This document shows, in pieces, positions 58,369 through 64,000 of a stretch of 64,000 nucleotides of DNA. The stretch is from CAIWXH01 sp964555675 (GTDB taxonomy: Bacteria; Chloroflexota; Chloroflexia; Chloroflexales; Chloroflexaceae): NCBI GenBank assembly GCA_964555675.1, contig CAZKTU010000005.1, forward strand, positions 5,946-69,945. The letters are read 5' to 3'. The notes under the pieces are model-generated. The model was not told the origin of the DNA. It saw nothing but the letters and a program-made list of their open reading frames with translations, and ran no database searches. Both the position numbers and the translations under genes were made by a program. Numbering within the stretch: the stretch's first letter is position 1; the number at the start of each line of letters is the position of its first letter.

Positions 58369-59490
58369 TCACCCCACCAAATGGGCTGCCGGGATGTCTC
58401 CGGGAGGGCCATGCCCTCCCGACCCCTCCCGCCGGCCATCCTGTATCCCTGGCAGCGCATACACGCCCGCCGGGTCGAGGGCGAGGGCGACGGTGTCGCC
58501 CACCCGGCCCGGGGGGCTGGGTAGGTCGAAGCTCAGGGCGAGGCCCGAGGCGTGCCGCACCACCGTCCTGTAGGCCCGCCCGCGGAACTGCGCCTCGACC
58601 AGTTCGGCCACCAGCGCCCCGCCGCCCGCCGGGGCGAGCTGTGCCGCGTCTGGGTAGAGCACCAGGGCGGCCGCCGCGCCGGCGGGGCCCGGGCGCCCCT
58701 CAGTCCGGCAGGTCAGGGGGCCGAGGGCCGTATCGACGGCGCCGTCGGCGCGCCACTGGCCGGCCACCAGGTTGCTCAGCCCGAAGAAGCGCGCCGCCCA
58801 TGGGCTCGCCGGGTGGCGGTAGATCGTCTCGGGCGGGCCGGCCTGTTCGAGCCGCCCGGCGTTCAGCAGGGCCACCACATCGGCCAGGGCGAAGGCCTCC
58901 TCCTGGTCGTGGGTCACATAGAGTGCCGTCACCCCCACCGCCCGCAGGATGGCCCGCAGCTCGTCCTGCAGGCGCTCGCGCAGCGCCCGGTCGAGGGCCG
59001 CCAGGGGTTCGTCGAGCATCAGCAGGCGCGGGCGCGGGGCCAGGGCGCGGGCCAGAGCTACGCGCTGTCGCTCGCCGCCCGAGAGCTCGTAGACCCGCCG
59101 CCCCGCGTAGCCCGCCATGCCCACCAGCTCGAGCAGCTCGGCCACGCGCGCCCTGACCGCCTGCTCGCCCAGGCCCTGCATGCGCAGCCCGAAGGCCACG
59201 TTGCCGAGTACGTCGAGGTGCGGAAAGAGCGCGTAGTCCTGGAACATCAGGCCAAAGCCGCGCCGGTGCGGCGGGGTCTGCTCGATTGCCTCCCCCTCCA
59301 CCAGCACCGCGCCGCTGTCGGCCCGCTCCAGCCCCGCCACGATCCGCAGCAGCGTCGTCTTGCCGCAGCCAGAAGGCCCCAGCAGCGCCGTCACCGTCCC
59401 CGCCTCGACCGCCAGACTCACCCCGCGCAGCACCGGCACGCCATCGTACGCCTTGCCGATCGCCTCAAGCTCGAGAAACGCCGCCTTCAT
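58369..59490 (-). CDS. Orphan ABC transporter ATPase, spermidine/iron/thiamine (CUT1-like) type, with a repeat-derived tail
   Basis: 373 aa. Walker A LLGPSGCGKTTLL, Q-loop LMFQDYALFPHL, signature YELSGGERQRVALARAL, Walker B LLMLDEPLAALD and H-loop VTHDQEEAFAL match the PotA/FbpC/CysA class, followed by a TOBE domain (about residues 235-345). The last about 25 residues (RREGSGGHGPPGDIPAAHLVG) are encoded by a GGGAGGGC palindromic element (58401-58421), so the native end was probably replaced by the element. No permease or binding protein is next to it. Its start codon lies in the 7-bp repeat. Confidence 0.88.
   Translation of the reverse strand: MKAAFLELEAIGKAYDGVPVLRGVSLAVEAGTVTALLGPSGCGKTTLLRIVAGLERADSGAVLVEGEAIEQTPPHRRGFGLMFQDYALFPHLDVLGNVAFGLRMQGLGEQAVRARVAELLELVGMAGYAGRRVYELSGGERQRVALARALAPRPRLLMLDEPLAALDRALRERLQDELRAILRAVGVTALYVTHDQEEAFALADVVALLNAGRLEQAGPPETIYRHPASPWAARFFGLSNLVAGQWRADGAVDTALGPLTCRTEGRPGPAGAAAALVLYPDAAQLAPAGGGALVAELVEAQFRGRAYRTVVRHASGLALSFDLPSPPGRVGDTVALALDPAGVYALPGIQDGRREGSGGHGPPGDIPAAHLVG
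58401..58421. repeat. Palindromic element CGGGAGGGC-CAT-GCCCTCCCG inside the ABC ATPase 3' end
   Basis: A perfect 9-bp stem with a CAT loop, part of a longer segment with CCCCTCCCG that also appears near 23960-23990. It lies in the coding region and creates the protein's C-terminal tail. Confidence 0.6.
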
Positions 59491-59510
59491 CCTTCATCCT
59501 TCATCCCTCA
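59485..59510 (-). repeat. (ATGAAGG)n repeat at the ABC ATPase start / NUDIX stop
   Basis: CTTCATC units in tandem (CTTCATCCTTCATCCTTCATC). The ATPase ATG (59490) and the NUDIX TGA (59494-59496) both fall in it, so copy-number changes could alter coupling. Confidence 0.7.
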
Positions 59511-60027
59511 GCCTTTCAATTGCCGCCTGCTGGCTGGTCCACTTCAGCGGGGGCAACTGCTCGAGGGGGACGACCATGGTGTTGCGACCCTCGTCGCTGC
59601 CGGTGAGGGCGCCGCCGACGCTGCGGGCGACGAAGCTGAGCACCAGGTAGAACATGCGCTGGTCGGCGTACGAGGGGCCGTGGGTGTAGGTCAGGAAGCG
59701 CGGGTCGGCCAGCCGCAGCCCCGTCTCCTCCTCGCCCTCGCGGATGGCGGCCTCGGCCGGGTCCTCGCCGAACTCGAGGTGGCCGATCGGCAGGTGCCAC
59801 ATGCCCCGGTCGGGGTCGATATCGCGCTGCACCAGCACCACCCCGCCCGCGTGCATAATCACCACCGTCGCGGCCACATTGGGCAGCGGGAAGTGAATCC
59901 AGCCACAGGCCGGGCAGCGCTGCCGCCGCAGATGGAAGACCTCCGCGCTCTCGAGCGGGGTCGCGCAGCGCGGGCAGAAGCGGAACTGGTAGCGCTCGGG
60001 GTAGGCTTCGATCGCTGGGAGGTTCAT
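59494..60027 (-). CDS. NUDIX hydrolase with N-terminal zinc ribbon
   Basis: 177 aa. The zinc ribbon FCPRCATPLE...RQRCPACGW (CxxC pairs) precedes a NUDIX domain with GHLEFGEDPAEAAIREGEEETG (GX5EX7REUXEEXGU, complete). It resembles the NADH-pyrophosphatase-like or general nucleotide sanitising group. The gene ends 3 bases before the ABC ATPase start and begins 7 bases after the HAD gene, so HAD-NUDIX-ABC may be one transcript. Its substrate is not determined. Confidence 0.9.
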   Translation of the reverse strand: MNLPAIEAYPERYQFRFCPRCATPLESAEVFHLRRQRCPACGWIHFPLPNVAATVVIMHAGGVVLVQRDIDPDRGMWHLPIGHLEFGEDPAEAAIREGEEETGLRLADPRFLTYTHGPSYADQRMFYLVLSFVARSVGGALTGSDEGRNTMVVPLEQLPPLKWTSQQAAIERLRDEG

Positions 60028-60034
60028 GGCTGCC

Positions 60035-60694
60035 TCAGGGGTGAAAGAGCAGCTCCCGCAGCTCTTCTACGCTGTGGGCGATGGCGAGGGGGCCGGCGGC
60101 CTCGAGGGAGGCCAGGGTGCCGTAGCCGTAGCTGACGGCGATGCAGGGCACGCCGTTGGCGCGGGCGCCCTCGATATCGTAGACGGTGTCGCCGACCATC
60201 ACGCAGCCGGCCCGCTCGACGGGGGTGAGCAGGTCGAGGGTCGCCGCGATCACCTGGGTCTTGTTGGCGATGCGCTCGTCGGGGGTGGCCCCCACCACGC
60301 CGTCGAAGAAGGGCGCCAGGTCGAAGTGGGCAATAATGCCCTCGGCGGGGCCGATCAGCTTCGAGGTAGCCACGAAGAGGCGCGGGCCGCCGGCCCGCAG
60401 GGCGGCCAGGAGCTCGGGAATGCCGTCGTAGACCCGGTTCTCGTACATCCCCAGGGCGCGGTAGCGCTCGCGGTAGAGCGCCACGCCGCGCAGGGCCAGG
60501 GCCTCGTCGCCCAGGTAGCTCCTGAAGGTCTCTTGCAGGGGTGGCCCGATCCACGAGCGCAGGGTCTCTTCGTCGGGCAGGGGCTGGCCCAGGCCCCCTA
60601 GGGCGTGGAGGAAGGTGGTGGTGATCCCGACGTATGGGTCGGTGAGCGTGCCGTCGAGATCGAACAGCACGGCGGGGTAGCGCGGGTAGCTCAT
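60035..60694 (-). CDS. HAD-family hydrolase, phosphoglycolate phosphatase-like
   Basis: 219 aa. VLFDLDGTLTDPYVGI is the HAD motif I (nucleophile and acid Asp), with VATSKLIGPAEG (motif II region), Lys in IANKTQVIAATLDLL and MVGDTVYDIEGARANGVPCIAVSYGYG (motifs III and IV). It fits the Gph/PpaX group that dephosphorylates 2-phosphoglycolate or related compounds. ATG 60694 was used; GTG 60703 is in frame. The ATG lies 7 bases after a TATAGT element. Confidence 0.9.
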   Translation of the reverse strand: MSYPRYPAVLFDLDGTLTDPYVGITTTFLHALGGLGQPLPDEETLRSWIGPPLQETFRSYLGDEALALRGVALYRERYRALGMYENRVYDGIPELLAALRAGGPRLFVATSKLIGPAEGIIAHFDLAPFFDGVVGATPDERIANKTQVIAATLDLLTPVERAGCVMVGDTVYDIEGARANGVPCIAVSYGYGTLASLEAAGPLAIAHSVEELRELLFHP

Positions 60695-60701
60695 GGGCGA
60701 C

Positions 60702-60707
60702 ACTATA
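60702..60707 (-). promoter_or_regulatory. -10 element of a possibly leaderless HAD gene mRNA
   Basis: TATAGT on the minus strand is followed by seven bases and the ATG at 60694. The spacing puts the transcript start at or very near the start codon. Confidence 0.4.
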
Positions 60708-60859
60708 CCACCCGTTTTTCCAGGTCACAAACCCGGCGCGCCGCGGGGGGCTGTGCTATAATTTTTCTTGACCCCCTGAGCACTCCCCGCGCGTTCCCCC
60801 GTTCCTCGGCGCCGCCCACCGGCGCCCGCAAGCAGTTTCATGGAAAGGCAACCTTGCGC

Positions 60860-61852
60860 ATGATTAATGCCATCAGCGATGTCCGTGACATGCTGGCAAC
60901 GCAGCAGTATATCGCCTCCGATGAGATCAGCACGGCCCTCTTCCTGGCCGAGCGGCTCGGCAAGCCCCTGCTGGCCGAGGGTCCGGCGGGCGTCGGCAAG
61001 ACCGAGCTGGCCAAGAGCTGGGCCGGGGCCACGGGCCACGAGCTGATCCGCCTCCAGTGCTACGAGGGCCTCGACGAGACCAAGGCCCTCTACGAGTGGG
61101 AGTACGCCAAGCAGCTGCTCTACACCCAGCTGCTGCGCGAGAAGCTCTCGGACCTGCTCGGCGACTCGAAGACCCTGCGCGAGGCGGCCGATCGGCTCGC
61201 GAGCGAAGAGGACGTCTTCTTCTCCGAGCGCTTCCTGCTGCCGCGCCCTCTGCTCAAGGCCATCACCAGCGACAAGCCGGTGGTGCTGCTGATCGACGAG
61301 ATCGACCGCGCCGACGCCGAGTTCGAGGCCTTCTTGCTCGAGGTGCTCAGCGACTTCCAGGTCTCGGTGCCCGAGCTGGGCACGCTCAAGGCCAAGCACC
61401 AGCCCACGGTGCTGCTGACCTCGAACAACACCCGCGAGCTGAGCGAGGCCCTCAAGCGGCGCTGCCTCTATATTCACATCGACTACCCCGACCTCGAGGC
61501 CGAGCTGCGGGTTGTGCAGCTCAAGGTGCCCGGCCTGGCCCCCAAGCTGGCCCGCCAGTCGGTCGAGCTGGTGCAGCGCCTGCGCGGCATGGACCTCAAG
61601 AAGCACCCCAGCGTCAGCGAGACCCTCGACTGGGCTCGCGCCCTGCTCGAGCTGAACAGCAAGCAGCTCGACAAGCAGACCCTCGACACTACCCTGAGTG
61701 TGCTGCTCAAGTACGAGAGCGACATCCAGCGGGCCAGGCGGGCCCTGCAGGGCGGCGCCGAGCGCGGCGAGCGCCCCGAGAAGGGCGAGCGCCCTGACCG
61801 CCCCGACCGCCCGCGCGGCGGCTATCGCGGCGGCAACGAGTGGAATAACTAA
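60860..61852 (+). CDS. MoxR-family AAA+ ATPase
   Basis: 330 aa. Walker A LAEGPAGVGKTELAKSWA, Walker B VVLLIDEIDRADAEFEAFLLEVLSD-type, sensor 1 TVLLTSNNTRELSEALKRRC and the sensor 2 / lid helix are intact. MoxR ATPases act as chaperones that mature a partner carrying a VWA domain. That partner follows 36 bases downstream. The C-terminus is a Gly/Arg/Glu-rich tail (RPDRPDRPRGGYRGG). ATG 60860; an upstream in-frame extension from 60605 overlaps the divergent gene's promoter and was rejected. Confidence 0.92.
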   Translation: MINAISDVRDMLATQQYIASDEISTALFLAERLGKPLLAEGPAGVGKTELAKSWAGATGHELIRLQCYEGLDETKALYEWEYAKQLLYTQLLREKLSDLLGDSKTLREAADRLASEEDVFFSERFLLPRPLLKAITSDKPVVLLIDEIDRADAEFEAFLLEVLSDFQVSVPELGTLKAKHQPTVLLTSNNTRELSEALKRRCLYIHIDYPDLEAELRVVQLKVPGLAPKLARQSVELVQRLRGMDLKKHPSVSETLDWARALLELNSKQLDKQTLDTTLSVLLKYESDIQRARRALQGGAERGERPEKGERPDRPDRPRGGYRGGNEWNN

Positions 61853-61865
61853 GGGCTTCGCCCTT
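61851..61865 (+). repeat. Hairpin AAGGGC-TTC-GCCCTT overlapping the moxR stop
   Basis: A 6-bp stem with a 3-nt loop; the first two bases belong to the TAA stop. It could tune expression of the downstream VWA gene. Confidence 0.5.
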
Positions 61866-61888
61866 TCATAGGGGAGGAGTCACGGCTT

Positions 61889-63316
61889 ATGGATCGACGG
61901 ATCACCGAGTTTATCGCGGGGCTGCGCGCGGCCGGCGTGCGCGTCAGCCTGGCCGAGACCGCCGACGCCATGCGCGCGATCGAGCAGGCCGGCATCACCG
62001 ACCGCAACCTGTTCGCCCTGGCCATGCAGGCGAGCCTGATCAAGGACGCTAAAGACCAGGAGACCTTTCGCGAGCTGTTCCCGCTCTACTTCGGCAAGGA
62101 CGCCGCGCCGCCCTTGCAGCAGCCCGGCGGCGGCCAGCTTAGCGACGAGCAGCGCGAACAGCTGATGGAGCAGCTGCGCCAGATGCTGGCCCAGATGACC
62201 CCCCAGCAGCTCGCCCAGCTCTTCCGCTCGATGATGACCGGGCAGCCCATGTCGGGGCAGGACATGCGCGACCTGATGGCCGGCCTCTCGCCGCCCCACA
62301 TGAATAACCAGCGCTACCGCGAGTGGATGACCCGCCAGGCCCTGCGCGAGCTCGACTTCAACAAGCTCGACCAGGCCCTGCGCGAGCTGCTCCAGGAGCT
62401 GCGCGAGCAGGGCATGTCCGAGGAGGCCTTGCAGGCGATCGAGCAGGCCGCTCGCGAGAACCAGCAGGCCCTCGCCGAGCAGATCGGTCAGCAGGTGGCT
62501 CAGCAGATGGCCGAGCAGGCCCGCGGCGAGGGCAAGGCCACCCCGCGCCAGCGCGCCGAGAGCGAGCTGCTCGACCGCCCCTTCGACCAGCTCGACGAGC
62601 GCGACGCCGACGACATGCGCAAGATCGTCAACCGGCTGGCCGCCCGGCTGCGCACGCGCCTGGCGCTGCGCCAGCGCCGCGGCAAGACCGGCACGCTCGA
62701 CGCCAAGGCGACCATCCGCACCAACCAGCGCTTCGGCGGCGTGCCGATGCAGGTCAAACACCGCAAGCGCCATCTCAAGCCCAAGCTGGTGGTCTTCTGC
62801 GACCGCAGCGTCTCGACCCAGCACGTCATGACCTTCATGCTGCTGATGATCTACTCGCTGCACGACCAGCTCAGCCGGACCCGCTCGTTCGCCTTCATCG
62901 ACCGCCTGCACGACATGACCATGTACTTCGCCGAGTCGCGCCCCGAGGCGGCGATCGAGCAGGTCATGCAGAACATCAGGCCCACCCGCAGCTACTCGAC
63001 CGACCTCGGCACCGCCCTGGGCGAGTTCACCCGCGACCAGCTCGGGATCATCGACCACCGCACCACGGTGATCTTCCTCGGCGACGCCCGTAACAACGAG
63101 AATGACCCGGGCCTGGCCGCCTTCGACCAGATCCGCCGCCGCGCCCGCCGGGTGGTCTGGTTCGCCACCGAGGAGCAGTGGAAGTGGGGGGTGTACGACC
63201 CCGGCTCCCTTAGCAGCGACATCTACAAGTACGCCCCCATGTGCGACGCCATGCACGAGGTGACCAGCCTGCGGCAGCTCGCCGACGCGATCGATCGCCT
63301 CTTCGTCCGCGCCTGA
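61889..63316 (+). CDS. VWA domain protein, CoxE-like
   Basis: 475 aa. The N-terminal helical region starts MDRRITEFIAGLRAAGVRVSLAETADAM. A Gln-rich middle (QQLAQLFRSMMTGQPMSGQDM and about 120 helical residues) leads to a C-terminal VWA domain whose MIDAS motif is VFCDRSVST (DxSxS), with TDLGTAL and IIDHRTTVIFLGDARNNEN. It resembles CoxE and the VWA proteins encoded next to MoxR ATPases, where the pair inserts metal or assembles a target enzyme. No such target is in the window. GGGGAGGAG precedes the ATG. Confidence 0.9.
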   Translation: MDRRITEFIAGLRAAGVRVSLAETADAMRAIEQAGITDRNLFALAMQASLIKDAKDQETFRELFPLYFGKDAAPPLQQPGGGQLSDEQREQLMEQLRQMLAQMTPQQLAQLFRSMMTGQPMSGQDMRDLMAGLSPPHMNNQRYREWMTRQALRELDFNKLDQALRELLQELREQGMSEEALQAIEQAARENQQALAEQIGQQVAQQMAEQARGEGKATPRQRAESELLDRPFDQLDERDADDMRKIVNRLAARLRTRLALRQRRGKTGTLDAKATIRTNQRFGGVPMQVKHRKRHLKPKLVVFCDRSVSTQHVMTFMLLMIYSLHDQLSRTRSFAFIDRLHDMTMYFAESRPEAAIEQVMQNIRPTRSYSTDLGTALGEFTRDQLGIIDHRTTVIFLGDARNNENDPGLAAFDQIRRRARRVVWFATEEQWKWGVYDPGSLSSDIYKYAPMCDAMHEVTSLRQLADAIDRLFVRA

Positions 63317-63387
63317 GCACCCGCTCGCGCCGCCGAGGCCTCTGGGCCGTGGAGAGTTGTCTCTCCTGGGTCGCAGGGGCCTCGGCG

Positions 63388-63416
63388 TTGACGCGCCGTT
63401 GCAAGGGTGGTACGAT
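63388..63416 (+). promoter_or_regulatory. Promoter of the Rrf2 regulator gene
   Basis: TTGACG (63388-63393), exactly 17 bases, TACGAT (63411-63416), about 43 bases before the ATG at 63459. Confidence 0.65.
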
Positions 63417-63458
63417 ACGTGACATTTGGCGCAATCTAATGCAGAGTATGGTGGTCTC

Positions 63459-63899
63459 ATGCGCATCTCGAGCAAAGGCGATTACGGGCTACGGGCGCTC
63501 TTCGATCTGGCCCAACGCTACGGCCAGGGCCCAATCCAGAGCGACGAAATCGCGACCCGCCAGGGCATCCCGGTCAACTACCTCAACCAGCTGTTGATCA
63601 CGATGCGCCGGGCCGGCCTGATCGAGAGTCTGCGCGGCCCCCAGGGCGGTCATATGCTGGCCCGCCCGCCCGAGACGATCACCCTGTTCGATGTGCTGAC
63701 CACCCTCGAAGGCCCCCTGCTGCCCGCCGAGCCCACCCGCGACGACCTCAACCCCACCGTCCCCGAGGACCACGACCTGGTCGACGAGGTCTGGGTCAGC
63801 CTGCGCGGCCGCCTCGAGAGTCTGCTCGCCGAGATGACCCTCGACGACCTCTGCCAGCGCAAGCGCCAGCGCTCGGGCAACGCGATGTACTATATTTAG
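63459..63899 (+). CDS. Rrf2-family transcriptional regulator
   Basis: 146 aa. The winged-helix domain MRISSKGDYGLRALFDLAQRYGQ, IATRQGIPVNYLNQLLITMRRAGLIESLRGPQGGHMLARPP and a dimerisation helix are standard Rrf2. The three clustered cysteines that hold an Fe-S cluster in IscR, NsrR or RsrR are absent; only one Cys (in DDLCQRK, near the C-terminus) is present. It may therefore sense something else (the CymR or RirA-deficient pattern). ATG 63459 follows a GGTGG stretch and matches the MRISSKG family start. Confidence 0.92.
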   Translation: MRISSKGDYGLRALFDLAQRYGQGPIQSDEIATRQGIPVNYLNQLLITMRRAGLIESLRGPQGGHMLARPPETITLFDVLTTLEGPLLPAEPTRDDLNPTVPEDHDLVDEVWVSLRGRLESLLAEMTLDDLCQRKRQRSGNAMYYI

Positions 63900-63918
63900 C
63901 TGCTCTACGCGAGCGGCG

Positions 63919-64000
63919 CGAGGGCTGCGCCCTTCGAACCCGCCTTTGCGAGGGCTGCGCCCTTCGAACCTGCCTTTGCGAGGGCTGCGCCCTTCGAACC
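63919..64000. repeat. 30-bp direct tandem repeat reaching the window edge
   Basis: Two full copies (63919-63948, 63949-63978) and 22 bases of a third, differing at a single base (cccgcc/cctgcc). Each contains AGGGC-TGC-GCCCT and TTCGAA palindromes. There are no spacers, so it is not CRISPR. The array continues outside the window. Confidence 0.9.

Noticed and set aside
63919..64000. Possible CRISPR array at the right edge
   Set aside because: The units are contiguous (30-bp period) with no spacers and contain one or two base differences, so this is a direct tandem repeat.

Overview
This window is a very GC-rich draft bacterial chromosome segment with dense, mostly intact housekeeping and regulatory genes. 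Two runs of exactly 100 N (35929-36028 and 38878-38977) are scaffold joins. The gene set fits a Chloroflexota bacterium, probably a filamentous Chloroflexales/Kouleothrix-like lineage: a full F420 tailoring locus, F420-dependent enzymes, an Uma2 protein with an AERERAE-type tail, the ATP-grasp/alpha-E/transglutaminase cluster and a GH/O-antigen-ligase fusion. This placement is from family recognition only. I saw no rRNA, tRNA, CRISPR, prophage or insertion sequence.

Layout. 1-4.9 kb: the end of a winged-helix-like protein, purH with a possible leader terminator, hisIE, and a REC-GAF-PAS-histidine kinase. 4.9-7.6 kb (minus): the translation/secretion operon ffh-rpsP-khpA-rimM. 8-14.7 kb: UbiB/AarF kinase and a TPR protein, then sigma factor and typA on minus. 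14.9-18.6 kb: a multi-pass HisKA_3 kinase, NarL-type regulator and fatty acid desaturase, which resembles a DesK-DesR-Des membrane-fluidity circuit; the kinase appears internally duplicated. 18.8-22.4 kb: circularly permuted ATP-grasp, alpha-E and transglutaminase genes. 22.4-28.3 kb: a carotenoid/retinol-type FAD oxidoreductase, a radical SAM gene whose apparent TGA stop is very probably selenocysteine (CUAEP tail with a SECIS-like hairpin), an ATP-grasp enzyme, YggX, a formyltransferase and a zinc ribbon. 28.3-31.4 kb: a glycosidase/O-antigen-ligase fusion.

31.5-35.8 kb holds two unknowns, a VWA protein and a biotin-dependent carboxylase alpha subunit. 36-41.2 kb (minus) is the F420 locus: cofE, nitroreductase, Uma2, cofD, cofC and an LLM F420-dependent dehydrogenase, followed by divergent osmC and mtnP. 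42.7-45.3 kb is a two-component system. 45.4-47 kb holds an alpha/beta hydrolase, an F420-type PPOX protein and a DUF2630-like protein. 47.2-52.9 kb is a complete peptide/nickel-type ABC importer operon. 53-56.8 kb holds three exported proteins. 56.8-60.7 kb holds pgk, a small duplicated protein, an orphan ABC ATPase, a NUDIX hydrolase and a HAD phosphatase. 60.9-63.9 kb holds a MoxR ATPase, a VWA/CoxE-like partner and an Rrf2 regulator. The window ends inside a 30-bp tandem repeat.

Between genes there is a recurring class of palindromes with a 3-nt loop whose stems covary between copies, and a 7-bp (ATGAAGG)n repeat that supplies start and stop codons at three places. The strongest single discovery candidate is the selenoprotein radical SAM gene at 24.1-25.5 kb with its ATP-grasp partner. 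The DesK-like tandem kinase next to a desaturase is second.
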